Assembly (NCBI GenBank): GCA_963766725.1
Contig: CAVYBK010000012.1
Location: 1-64,000 of the forward strand
From: DATEOR01 sp963766725
Lineage (GTDB): Bacteria > Actinomycetota > Thermoleophilia > Gaiellales > Gaiellaceae
Length of the DNA stretch: 64,000 nt
Direction of reading: 5' to 3'
Shown: positions 44,258 to 52,602 of the stretch, one piece after another
Layout of the letters: each line of letters starts with the position of its first letter
How positions within the stretch are numbered: position 1 is the first letter of the stretch
Position numbers and translations under genes: made by a program
Notes under the pieces: generated by a model
Seen by the model: the letters and a program-made list of their open reading frames with translations, nothing else
Told to the model about the DNA's origin: nothing
Database searches by the model: none

Positions 44258-46904
44258 GTGAGCTCTCACGCCGGCGCCAGCAGGTCGCCCCGCTTGGTCC
44301 TGCGCTTTGCCATCTACAGCGCGATCGCGCTGCTCTTGGCGGGCGCCGGGATTCTGTGGTTCGCGCGGCACGCAGCGGAGTCCCGCTCCGAGCGGGAGGT
44401 GCTCGAGCGCGCCCAGACGACGTCGATGCTCCTCGCGGACCGGTTCCAGCGCTCCGACTTCGAGGGCCCCGTGGACGCGACTCGCCGCGCCGAGCTCGAC
44501 CACATCTTCAGCCACGTGGTCGGCGGCGAGGTCGTGCGCGTGAAGCTCTGGTCGAAGGACGGGACGGTCACGTACTCCAACGACCCGACGCTGATCGGCT
44601 ACCGAGATCCGAGCGGGGAGATCGCCGGGGTGCTGGCCGGGGACGCGAAATCCGAGGTCGGCGGCCTGAACGACGAGGGAGGAACGGCGAGAACATCAAG
44701 GCCCTCTCCGCCTACGCTCCGGTGCGCACGGACGACTCCGCCGAGCCTGTCGGCGTCCTCGAGCTCTACACGACGCTTCGACGAGGTGAACGCCGACGCG
44801 ATGGAGACGGTGAAGCCCGTCGCGATCGCTCTGGTGCTCGCGCTGCTCCTTCTCTACGCATCGCTCTTCCCGATCCTGCGCCAGGTGGCGGGCGCGCTCG
44901 AGGCCCGCACGCGGCGGCTGCAGCAGCAGAGCGACGAGCTCGAGAAGTCGATCGCCGAGCGAAAGCAGGCGCTCGCCAGCCTGCGCGAAGCGGACGCGCG
45001 CTACCGCGCGCTCGTCGAGGAGCTCCCGCTCGTCAGCTACGTCAGCTCGCTCGACAACCCGGGCCTCTCCACCTACGTCAGCCCGCAGCTCGAGGACCTG
45101 CTCGGCTACACCCCGGAGGAATGGCTCGCCACGCCCGGCCTCTTCTGGGACGTCATCCACCCCGACGATGCCGAGCGCGTCCGCAACGAGCACCGCATCG
45201 GCTATGCGAACGCCGAGACCTTCTCCACTCAGTACCGGCTGCGGGCCAAGAACGGTCGGGTCATCTGGGTGGAGGACCAGACCCGCATCATCCACGACGG
45301 CGACGGGCAGCCGGCGCTGGCGCAGGGATTCCTGATCGACATCACCGCCCGCAAGAACAGCGACCTCGCGCTGACGGAGAGCGAGGCCCGGTTCCGCGGG
45401 CTCGTCGGCAACATCCCGGGCGCCGTCTTCCGCTGCGACATCGACTCCGACTGGACCATGGAGTTCCTGAGCGACGCGATCGAGGAGCTCGTCGGCTATC
45501 CATCGTCGGACTTCATCGACAACCGCGTCCGGACGTTCGCCAGCGTCGTCCACCCCGACGACCGCGAGCGGCTCGAGGCGGAAGTCGCCTCCTCCGTCGA
45601 GGGCGGAAGGCCGTATACGACGGACTACCGCGTCATCCACCGCGACGGGACGGTTCGCTACGTCATCGAGCAGCGGGCAGGCCGTGACCGCTGCGGACGG
45701 GCGCGTTCGTCTCGACGGTGCGATCTTCGACGTGACGGACCGGCGCCTCGGGGAGCTCGAGCGCCTCAAGCTCGCTGCGATCGTCGAATCGTCCGACGAC
45801 GCGATCACGTCCGCGGACCTCGACGGCATCGTCACGAGCTGGAACAAGGGCGCCGAGCAAATGTTCGGCTACACAGCCGAAGAGATGATCGGACAATCGG
45901 GCTCAGTCCTCGTCCCGGAAGGGGAGACGACGGATTCGAGCGAGCGCATCGCAGCGGTGATCGAGTTCGGCGAGGGCCGCTTCGAAGTCACACGAAGGCG
46001 CAAGGACGGAACCCTGATCGACATCGCGGTGACCATGTCCGCGGTTCGCAACCGCGCCGGCGAGGTCGTCGGCGTCGCGTCAATCGCACAGGACATCACC
46101 GACCGCAGGCGGCTGGAGCAGGAACGGGAGGAGTTCACGCGTGAGCTCGAGGTGAGAAACGAGCGGCTGCTCGAGCTCGATCACCTGAAGGACGAGTTCG
46201 TCGCCCTCGTCTCGCACGAGCTGCGAACGCCGCTGACCTCGATCCGCGGCTATCTCGAGCTCGTCCTCGACGGCGAGGCGGGCGAGGTCACGGACGAGCA
46301 GCGCCAGTTCCTGGGTGTGGTGGAGCGAAACGCGAACCGGCTTCTCGACCTTGTCGGCGACCTGCTCTTCCTCGCCCAGATCGAGGCGGGCAAGCTCTCC
46401 CTGGAGTTCGGCGCGGTCGACCTCGCAGCCGTCGCGGCCGAGTCGGTCGAAACCGCGCGGCCGCTCGCCGAGGAGAAGGAGATCACCTTGACCCTCGCGA
46501 CGAGCCCGCTGCCGCTCCTCGCAGGCGACAGGGCGCGGCTCGCGCAGCTCCTCGACAACCTCGTCTCGAACGCGGTCAAGTTCACGCCCCAGGGCGGCCG
46601 GGTGGACGTGCGCGCGAGCTCGTCACGCGAAAACGCGATTCTCGAAGTGCGCGACACAGGCATGGGCATCCCCGCAGACGAGCAGGAGCACGTGTTCGAG
46701 CGCTTCTTCCGGACCTCGCGCGCGACCGAGCAGGCGATTCAGGGAACGGGGCTCGGCCTGGCCATCTCCAACGCGATCGTGCACGCCCACGGCGGACGCA
46801 TCACCCTCGCGAGCAACGAGGGCGAAGGCGCGACCTTCCGCGTCACGATCCCGATCCGCGCAGTGCAGCCGGCAGAGCCCGCACAAGAGGAGATCGCCTC
46901 GTGA
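44258..46904 (+). CDS. Membrane PAS-domain sensor histidine kinase, frame changes near 44690, 44780 and 45680
   Basis: A protein of about 882 residues. Helix one (VLRFAIYSAIALLLAGAGILWF) and helix two (VAIALVLALLLLYASLFPILRQV) bracket a sensor region of about 155 residues. Within it the frame changes twice (a missing G near 44690, restored near 44780) so that the true reading includes GENIKALSAYAPVRTDD. Two PAS domains follow, then near 45680 another shift into the frame carrying a third PAS (TSWNKGAEQMFGYTAEEMIG). The kinase core has the H-box ALVSHELRTPLTSIRGYLEL, N-box LLDNLVSNAVKFTPQGG and G-boxes. Its TGA overlaps the next regulator. Confidence 0.83.
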
Positions 46905-47275
46905 GCGAGCGGCCTCTCGTGCTCGTCGCCGACGACGATCCGGACATCCTCAGCCTCGTCACGCTGCGCCTCGAGCGGGACGGCTACGAGGTGATCGGCG
47001 CACCCGACGGCGAGCGCGCGGTCGAGGAGGCGCTCGAGCGCACGCCGGACCTCGCGCTCATCGACGTCTCGATGCCGAAGCTCGACGGCTACGAGGTCAC
47101 GGAGCGGCTACGGCAGCACGAGCCGACGAGCGCGATCCCGATCATCTTGCTCACCGCACGCGTCCAGGATTCCGACGTTGCGCGCGGGATCGAGGCCGGT
47201 GCCGACGACTACGTGAAGAAGCCGTTCTCGACCGCCGACCTGCGAACGCGGGTTCAGGCGGCCCTGGGCCGGTAG
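46901..47275 (+). CDS. Single-domain response regulator (CheY-like)
   Basis: A 124-residue receiver-only protein. GTG 46901 overlaps the PAS-kinase stop (GTGA). It has acidic DDDPD, phosphorylation Asp in LALIDVSMPKLDG, Thr in LLTARVQ and Lys in VKKPF. It has no output domain, so it probably relays phosphate or binds a target protein. The C-terminal 22 bases overlap the convergent OmpR-type regulator gene. Confidence 0.9.
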   Translation: MSERPLVLVADDDPDILSLVTLRLERDGYEVIGAPDGERAVEEALERTPDLALIDVSMPKLDGYEVTERLRQHEPTSAIPIILLTARVQDSDVARGIEAGADDYVKKPFSTADLRTRVQAALGR

Positions 47276-47946
47276 CGGTACCCGAAGCCGCGCACGGTCT
47301 CGATCAGGGTTTCCTCCGCCCCCGCCTCCGCGAGCTTCTGGCGCAGGTAGCCGACGTAGAGCTTCGCGCGGGCACGCGAGCCGCTGAGCGCGTCGCCCCA
47401 GACGAGCTCGAGGAGCTGCTCGTGGGAGAGCACCTGGTTCGGATGGCGGACGAAGACGGTGAGGAGCTTGAACTCGAGCGGCGTCAGCGCGACCTTGTTC
47501 CCGCCGACGGCGACCTCGCGCTGGGTGAAGTCGATCGTCACGAGCCCGTCGCCGTACGTAGTCGGCTCCTCGCTCCGCGGGCCCGAGCGCCGAAGCAGCG
47601 CTTCGACGCGCGCGAGCAGCTCCTGGCGCCCGAAGGGCTTCGTCACGTAGTCGTCCGCCCCGCCCTTGAGGCCGCGCACCTTCTCGAGCTCGCCCGCGCG
47701 CGCGGTCAGCATCATCACCGGCACCTCGCTCAGATCGCGGATGCGCTCGAGCGTCTGCCACCCGTCCAGCTCCGGCATCGAGACGTCCAAAAGGACGAGA
47801 TCGGGCGGCGACGCGTAGAACTCGCGCAGGCCGGCCTTGCCGCTCTCGGCCTCGGCGACGTCGTACCCCGCGCGCGACAGGAGCTCGCGGACGAGCCCGC
47901 GAATGTCGCGATCGTCGTCCACAACGAGGATCCGGCTCCGCTTCAT
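47254..47946 (-). CDS. OmpR/PhoB-type response regulator
   Basis: A 230-residue protein. The receiver (1-120) has VDDDRDI, phospho-Asp in LVLLDVSMPELDG, Thr in MLTARAG and Lys in VTKPFG. The winged-helix DNA-binding domain (130-227) shows the OmpR signatures VALTPLEFKLL and RVRGFGYRYRP-like ending (TVRGFGYRYRP). No kinase is adjacent on the same strand, so its partner may be the PAS kinase or one outside. It is divergent from the pseudo-receiver gene with 57 bases between starts. The 3' end overlaps the convergent receiver gene. Confidence 0.92.
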   Translation of the reverse strand: MKRSRILVVDDDRDIRGLVRELLSRAGYDVAEAESGKAGLREFYASPPDLVLLDVSMPELDGWQTLERIRDLSEVPVMMLTARAGELEKVRGLKGGADDYVTKPFGRQELLARVEALLRRSGPRSEEPTTYGDGLVTIDFTQREVAVGGNKVALTPLEFKLLTVFVRHPNQVLSHEQLLELVWGDALSGSRARAKLYVGYLRQKLAEAGAEETLIETVRGFGYRYRPRAA

Positions 47947-48003
47947 ACCCGTTCCATACCAGATGCAGCCGACATTCGACCGCCCTCCGACGATGGTGAG
48001 GAC

Positions 48004-48339
48004 GTGGCACGAGTGCTCATCTGCGAGCCCCATCCCGAGGTGCGCGAGCTTCTGGCCCGCATCGTCTCCCGCATGGGCCACGAGCCCGTGCTCGACGACG
48101 CCGCCCTCTGCGGCGTCGAAGCGATCGTCCTCGAGCCGGCGCACGCGCCCTCCGTCGAGCGCGCGCAGGCCTTTCGCGCCGCCTCCGACGGCGCTCCCCT
48201 CATCTGCGCCAGCATCGACCTCCCGAATGGCGGCACCCGCCGCCTCGAGCCGGTCGTGCACCTGGTGAAGCCGTTCGGGCTGCCGGAGATCCAGGCCGCG
48301 CTGACGCTGGCGCTCGACGGCGAACCCGTCCCCGCTTAG
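48004..48339 (+). CDS. Receiver-like protein lacking the phospho-acceptor Asp
   Basis: A 111-residue protein starting at GTG 48004. Its pattern is that of a receiver domain: strand VLICEPHPEVRELLARIVSRMGH, strand with IVLEPAHA where the phosphorylation Asp should be, and strand HLVKPFG retaining the conserved Lys. The Asp is replaced by Glu, and the acidic pair is Glu/His. It may be a pseudo-receiver locked in a phospho-mimic state or a degenerate regulator. No output domain. It is divergent from the OmpR-type regulator and precedes glnA on the opposite strand. Confidence 0.68.
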   Translation: MARVLICEPHPEVRELLARIVSRMGHEPVLDDAALCGVEAIVLEPAHAPSVERAQAFRAASDGAPLICASIDLPNGGTRRLEPVVHLVKPFGLPEIQAALTLALDGEPVPA

Positions 48340-48353
48340 GCCCTTAACGACCA

Positions 48354-48379
48354 CGAGCCGCTCTGGGGGGAGTGGCTCG
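48354..48379 (+). terminator. Strong hairpin after the receiver-like gene
   Basis: Fifteen bases after the TAG at 48337 there is a ten-pair stem (CGAGCCGCTC with GAGTGGCTCG, one G-T wobble) and a six-base loop TGGGGG. No T-run follows, so it would be a U-less actinobacterial-style terminator. Two further dyads overlap or follow (GGGGGGA/TCCCCCC at 48365-48404 and CCGCTTC/GAAGCGG at 48403-48422), making the 120-base convergent gap highly structured. It may serve both this gene and glnA. Confidence 0.45.
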
Positions 48380-48459
48380 CAGTCGGCCGTCAGTCAGTCC
48401 CCCCGCTTCACGAAGGAAGCGGCGACACCGCCGGGGATCATATGGCCCGAGAGGGGCGC

Positions 48460-49818
48460 TTACAAGACGCCCAGGTAGTTCTCCATCTCCCACGGAGTGA
48501 GCTGGACGCGGTAGTCGTCCCACTCCTGCCGCTTCAGCTTCACGTAGGCGTCGAAGACGTGGTCGCCGAGCGCCTTTCGCGCGAGCTCCGAGCCCGCGAG
48601 CTCGTCGATCGCCTCCCCGAGGGTCTCCGGCAGCGCGACGATGCCGCGCGCCTTCCGGTCCTCGGCTGAGAGCTTGTAGAGGTTCTGCTCCATGGGCTCC
48701 GGCAGCTCGTAGCCCTGCTCGATGCCCTCGAGGCCCGCGTGCAGAAGGGCGGCGAAGGTGAGGTAGGGGTTGCAGGCCGGATCCGGGCAGCGGATCTCCG
48801 CGCGTGTCGCCTGCTCGTTGCCGGGCTTGTAGAGCGGGATCCGGATCAGGGCCGAGCGGTTGCGACGCGACCACGCCACGTAGACGGGCGCCTCGTACCC
48901 GGGGACGAGCCGCTTGTAGGAGTTGACCCACTGCGCGAAGACCGCCGAGATCTCGCGGGCGTGGCGGAGCTGGCCGGCGATGAACGCCTTGCCGACCCCG
49001 GAGAGGTGCCACTCGTCGTCGGCGTCGAAGAACGCGTTCTTCCCCTCGGCGAAGAGCGACTGGTGGGTGTGCATGCCCGAGCCGTTCTCGCCGAAGAGCG
49101 GCTTCGGCATGAAGGTCGCGTGGTAACCGGCCTTCTTCGCGATCTCCTTGACGACCAGCCGGTACGTGACCGTGTGGTCGGCCATGTCGAGCGCGGAGGC
49201 GTAGCGCATGTCGATCTCGTGCTGCGAGGGCCCGACCTCGTGGTGGACGTACTCGATCGGGATCCCCATGGACTCGAGCGCCTTGACCGTGTCGTGGCGG
49301 AGGTCGCTCGCGGCGTCCATCGTCGTCATGGCGAAGTAGCCGCCTTCGTCGAGCGGCTCGGTGCCCTTGTCGTCCTCGAAGAGGAAGTACTCGAGCTCGG
49401 GGCCGACGTTGAAGGTGTCGAAGCCCATCGAGTGCATGCGCTCGAGCGCGCGGCGGAGAACGTTGCGGGGATCACCGTCGTACGGCTGCCCGTCGGGCGT
49501 GACGACGTCGCAGATCATCCGCGCGACGCGGACGTCGCCGTTCGGCATGAGCTGGAAGGTGGTCGGGTCGGGAATCGCGACCATGTCGGATTCCTCGATC
49601 GCGTTGAACCCGGTGATGGACGAGCCGTCGAAGCCCATCCCGTCGTCGAGCGCTCCCTCGAGCTCGGCGGGCGTGATCGAGAAGCTCTTCAGGTGGCCCT
49701 CGATGTCGGTGAACCAGAGGTGGATGAACTTCACGCTCTGCTCGTTCACCTCTCGCAACACGCGCTCTCGCTCCGACGGAATGCTCGTCGCCCTGCCCTT
49801 CCGCTCAACTGTTGCCAT
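48460..49818 (-). CDS. glnA: Glutamine synthetase type I
   Basis: A 452-residue enzyme making glutamine from glutamate, ammonia and ATP. ATG 49818 is chosen because GGAGG lies 7 bases upstream; the longer ORF starting at 49842 adds only a poor leader. Key sites: DDGMGFDGSSITGF, metal-binding VGPELEYFLF, KPLFGENGSGMHTHQSL, substrate RNRSALIRIP and EIRCPDPACNPYLTFAALLHAGL. The adenylylation-loop region reads NLYKLSAED, so a Tyr is present but not the NLYDLP of classical adenylylated enzymes. Length and loop fit GSI-alpha-like forms. Upstream lie a hairpin-bearing leader and the HNH gene. Confidence 0.95.
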   Translation of the reverse strand: MATVERKGRATSIPSERERVLREVNEQSVKFIHLWFTDIEGHLKSFSITPAELEGALDDGMGFDGSSITGFNAIEESDMVAIPDPTTFQLMPNGDVRVARMICDVVTPDGQPYDGDPRNVLRRALERMHSMGFDTFNVGPELEYFLFEDDKGTEPLDEGGYFAMTTMDAASDLRHDTVKALESMGIPIEYVHHEVGPSQHEIDMRYASALDMADHTVTYRLVVKEIAKKAGYHATFMPKPLFGENGSGMHTHQSLFAEGKNAFFDADDEWHLSGVGKAFIAGQLRHAREISAVFAQWVNSYKRLVPGYEAPVYVAWSRRNRSALIRIPLYKPGNEQATRAEIRCPDPACNPYLTFAALLHAGLEGIEQGYELPEPMEQNLYKLSAEDRKARGIVALPETLGEAIDELAGSELARKALGDHVFDAYVKLKRQEWDDYRVQLTPWEMENYLGVL

Positions 49819-49825
49819 GCGCTTG

Positions 49826-49830
49826 CCTCC
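49826..49830 (-). promoter_or_regulatory. glnA: Ribosome binding site GGAGG for glnA
   Basis: GGAGG on the minus strand with 7 bases to ATG 49818, preceded by an AT-rich TTTAAAA. It settles the start against the in-frame upstream ATG at 49842. Confidence 0.75.
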
Positions 49831-49843
49831 TTTTAAATGCAAA

Positions 49844-49872
49844 GAGCCCCGGACGGACTCGTCCGAGGCCTC
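49844..49872 (-). promoter_or_regulatory. glnA: Hairpin in the glnA leader
   Basis: The perfect six-pair core CGGACG/CGTCCG with a four-base loop (49850-49865) is extended by five more pairs with one bulge and one mismatch (GAGCC against GGCCTC). On the minus strand it is followed by CTCTTTGCATTTAAAA and then the glnA ribosome site. It could be a terminator for the HNH gene or an attenuator in the glnA 5' leader. Confidence 0.4.
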
Positions 49873-49924
49873 GTCGCCTACGTACTTCTTTCAGTGTAGA
49901 CGACGGGGCTGACGGCCGCCCGGG

Positions 49925-50449
49925 TCAGGCAGCCGCGGTGGACGTGGAGGTCCCGAAGGCGGTGAGATACGGCTGCCAGACGTCGGGAACCTTGGGCGCC
50001 GCCAGCGTGACGAAGAGCGAGGGCGAAGGCGGCTTCGGCGACGAGATCAGGCGCATCTCGACCTCGTCGAGGAGGCGGTTCCCCTTCTTCAGGTTGCACG
50101 GCGCACACGAGGTGACGACGTTCTCCCACACGGAGTCGCCTCCCCGGCTCCTGGGGACGACGTGGTCGAGCGTGAGCTTGCCCGTCGAGCCGCAGTACTG
50201 GCAGCGCCAGCCGTCGCGCGCGAAGAGGGCCCGGCGCGAGATCTTCCGCTTCACCGCGCGCGGAACGCGCACGTAGGAGACGAGCCTGATCACGTGCGGC
50301 CACTGGAACGTGTCGCTCGCGGAACGGAGAGGGCGCGGGAGGTCTTCGAGCACCTCGGCCTTCCCCTTGAACACGAGCACGTGGGCACGCCGCACCGAAC
50401 AGACGTTGAGCGGCTCGTAACTCGCGTTCAGAACGAGAACCTGCTGCAC
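49925..50449 (-). CDS. HNH endonuclease
   Basis: A 174-residue protein of the small HNH family frequent in Actinobacteria. The N-terminal domain begins VLVLNASYEPLNV with RRAHVLVFKGKAEVLE. The nuclease core has zinc Cys pairs in CQYCG and CAPCN, the catalytic His in LTLDHVVPRSRGG and the Asn/His-type NVVTSC segment, ending in KKGNRLL. It probably nicks DNA in repair or modification-related roles; free-standing HNH proteins of this subtype are of unknown function. 106 bases upstream of glnA, same strand. Confidence 0.88.
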   Translation of the reverse strand: MQQVLVLNASYEPLNVCSVRRAHVLVFKGKAEVLEDLPRPLRSASDTFQWPHVIRLVSYVRVPRAVKRKISRRALFARDGWRCQYCGSTGKLTLDHVVPRSRGGDSVWENVVTSCAPCNLKKGNRLLDEVEMRLISSPKPPSPSLFVTLAAPKVPDVWQPYLTAFGTSTSTAAA

Positions 50450-50464
50450 AGCTCCAAAGAGTAA

Positions 50465-50878
50465 CTAAGAGGACGCCTGTGGAAGCCGCAATTCGAGGAG
50501 ATTCTCGCCGGCCTCGGAGAACCCGCGGCCGCGGTAGAAGTCGAGCGCGCGGCGGTTGTCGGCCTCGACGACGACCTCGAGTCTCGCGGCCCGCTCGGAG
50601 ATCGCGTAGCCCTCGGCCCACTCGAGCAGCTGGCGCCCGATGCCTTCCGCCTCGTGCTCGGGGCTGACGAAGAGCTGGTCGATCCGCACCGCATCCGCGG
50701 CACGCGTCAGGGCGACGTAGCCGGCGGGCGCGCCTTCGAGCTCGGCGACGAAGACGGTCTCCCGCTCGAGGACGGCGATCGTCCGCGAGTCCGCGCCGCG
50801 GTCGAGGCTCGCGAGGCCGAAGAGGACCGCCTCGTCCTCGTCGCGGAAGGGACGGATCTCGGCCTTTCGGTAGGTCAA
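50465..50878 (-). CDS. GNAT-family N-acetyltransferase
   Basis: A 137-residue protein with the GNAT fold. It opens IRPFRDEDEAVLFGLA, then beta-strand VFVAELEGAPAGYVAL, then motif A IDQLFVSPEHEAEGIGRQLLEWAE with the acetyl-CoA pyrophosphate loop (Q/R-x-x-G-x-G/A type, here EGIGRQ), and the C-terminal VVVEADNRRALDFYRGRGF. Start TTG 50878 is supported by an AGGAG (50885-50889) that overlaps the stop codon of the DUF4446 gene. Substrate unknown. Confidence 0.85.
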   Translation of the reverse strand: MTYRKAEIRPFRDEDEAVLFGLASLDRGADSRTIAVLERETVFVAELEGAPAGYVALTRAADAVRIDQLFVSPEHEAEGIGRQLLEWAEGYAISERAARLEVVVEADNRRALDFYRGRGFSEAGENLLELRLPQASS

Positions 50879-50884
50879 AGAGAG

Positions 50885-50889
50885 CTCCT
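50885..50889 (-). promoter_or_regulatory. Ribosome binding site for the GNAT gene
   Basis: AGGAG on the minus strand, 6 bases before TTG 50878. It overlaps the DUF4446 stop codon, so the two genes are probably translated from one transcript. Confidence 0.6.
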
Positions 50890-51367
50890 AGTAGGCCATG
50901 GCCCGGTCGACGGCCTGCTGCTCCTCGGGCGAGAGGGCGACCGAAGCGCGGCCCCGGTCGAGCTCCTTCACATAGATCCGCGCATAGTCGCGTCCCTGGA
51001 TCGCGCTGACGACGACTCCAGAGCGCGCCGCGTCCAGGAAGGCCAGCGACGCGGACTGGTGGCCGCCCGCGTCCTCGTAGGCGTCGTAGCGCACGATCGA
51101 AGTGTGGGACAGGCAGCCGTCCACGCGCTTGTCGATGCGGGAGAGACCGGCGGCGACCTCGTCCACGGCGCGGTGAAGGTCGTCGATCCGCGCCTGCAGG
51201 GAAATCGCGAAATCGACGAGGTCGCCGGTGCCGTTGCCGATCATCACCTTCTGCGCGCGCCGCACGTTGCGAAGCTGCACGTAGAACGCGATCGCGAGAG
51301 CGAACGTCACGACCGAGAGGGCGGCGGCGCCGATCGCGATCCAGGCGGCGGCGGAGGTACCAGACAT
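50888..51367 (-). CDS. DUF4446-family protein
   Basis: A 159-residue membrane-anchored protein. An N-terminal helix (WIAIGAAALSVVTFALAIAFYVQL) anchors it; a coiled-coil-like stretch (AISLQARIDDLHRAVDEVAAGLSRI) follows. The C-terminal domain carries the DUF4446 pattern IVRYDAYEDAGGHQSASLAFLD and GVVVSAIQGRDYARIYVKEL. Family function is unknown; members lie near cell-wall or chromosome genes in several Actinobacteria and Firmicutes. It starts 3 bases after the next upstream gene ends. Confidence 0.87.
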   Translation of the reverse strand: MSGTSAAAWIAIGAAALSVVTFALAIAFYVQLRNVRRAQKVMIGNGTGDLVDFAISLQARIDDLHRAVDEVAAGLSRIDKRVDGCLSHTSIVRYDAYEDAGGHQSASLAFLDAARSGVVVSAIQGRDYARIYVKELDRGRASVALSPEEQQAVDRAMAY

Positions 51368-51370
51368 CGT

Positions 51371-52510
51371 CTATCCGAGACTGAAGATGACGGGGTATTC
51401 GAAGCTGTTGTTCGACCTGTTCGCCTCACCCGAGACCGGCTCGACGTTCACCTGGACGTTGACCGGCGACCCGAACGTCGGCGCGGGCAGGTCCTTGAAG
51501 ATGACGGTCTTCGTCTCGCCCGGGCTGATGACCGAGATCGTCTGCATCCGCCGGATGACCGGATCCTGCTTGATCGTCAGCGTGACGATGACCTGGGTCT
51601 CCTGGCTGTCCCCTGAGTTCTTGACGTTCACCTGGAACGAGAGGCGGTCGGTCACGAGCACCGTGTTGTCCTCGCTGGTCGAGAGGCGCTGGTCCCCCGG
51701 CTGGACCACGACGGACGTGATCTCGTTTCCGTGCAGGCCACCCGCCTGGGGGCTCTGGGTCAGGCGATCGACCGTCTGCTTCCAGAAGGTCGGGCTGCCG
51801 AAGTCCGGGTTCGTGACGAAGACGGAGACCGGGACGGGCACGCCCGTGACGCCCTCGTTGTGCATGACCGCCTCGGAGCCCGGCTGGAAGAGATCCTGGT
51901 AGACGACGTCGCTCGCGATCAGGCGCTGGGCCTGGACCGCGAGCCGATCGCCCGATTCGGCGGTGCTCGGCGTTCCCTGGACAGCGCCGAACGCAGCGGA
52001 CAGCCCGCTCAGGCCGTTGACCCGGAACTGCATCGCCTCGACGAGGCTCTGCTGCTGCTCCCGAAGCGGCCCCGGCGCGTCGAGCGCGCTCGCGTTGGCC
52101 ACGATCTGCGCCTGCTGCTGCCGGAGCCCTTCGAGCTGCGACCTGAGGTCGGCGAGCTTGATCCCCGGCGTCGTCAGGAGGTCATTGAGGTCCTTGCCGA
52201 CCTGGGCCGACTCGGCGGCGGGGCCGCCGACCGACTCCATGTAGTCCTGGTACTTCGCCTTCTTCTGGTTGCCACGGCAGTTGTTGACCGTCAGGACGAG
52301 CACGGCCGCAAGCAGGATCGCGCCCGCGATCAGCAGCCCGAGCCGGAGGAGAGACGGGTTCGACCCTCCGGGCGGCCGGGTCGGCATCTTGCGCCGCCTG
52401 CGTGGCGGCGCGCCCTCGCCACCGCGTTCGCCTCCCTCGACAGTCGGAGATTCGTCGAAGAAGTCGAACTCGATATCTGTTTGGGGATCTGGGTTCTCGC
52501 GCTCGAACAT
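51371..52510 (-). CDS. Membrane-anchored protein with C-terminal beta domain
   Basis: A 379-residue protein. The first 50 residues are acidic then Arg/Pro-rich and cytoplasmic. A single helix (LGLLIAGAILLAAVLVLTV) anchors it near residues 56-75. Residues 80-230 are mostly helical with coiled-coil tendency (DLRSQLEGLRQQQAQI). The last 100 residues are beta-rich (DRLSFQVNVKNSGDSQETQVIVTLTIK), similar to CARDB/Ig-like folds involved in surface interaction. No enzyme motif. It is upstream of DUF4446 in one minus-strand unit and divergent from the first Ser/Thr kinase. Function unknown. Confidence 0.7.
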   Translation of the reverse strand: MFERENPDPQTDIEFDFFDESPTVEGGERGGEGAPPRRRRKMPTRPPGGSNPSLLRLGLLIAGAILLAAVLVLTVNNCRGNQKKAKYQDYMESVGGPAAESAQVGKDLNDLLTTPGIKLADLRSQLEGLRQQQAQIVANASALDAPGPLREQQQSLVEAMQFRVNGLSGLSAAFGAVQGTPSTAESGDRLAVQAQRLIASDVVYQDLFQPGSEAVMHNEGVTGVPVPVSVFVTNPDFGSPTFWKQTVDRLTQSPQAGGLHGNEITSVVVQPGDQRLSTSEDNTVLVTDRLSFQVNVKNSGDSQETQVIVTLTIKQDPVIRRMQTISVISPGETKTVIFKDLPAPTFGSPVNVQVNVEPVSGEANRSNNSFEYPVIFSLG

Positions 52511-52602
52511 GACCGCGAAATGGGGGCCGAAGAACGCCGGAGTCTAGCACCGTGCCCGGAGATTGCAGGAGTTTGCAGCCGAAAAGCCAAGGAGCCTGAG
52601 CC

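Noticed and set aside
49844..49872. glnA leader hairpin as an ANTAR target
   Set aside because: The established target is two hairpins with six-base loops having A at position 1 and G at position 4; here there is one hairpin with a four-base loop.
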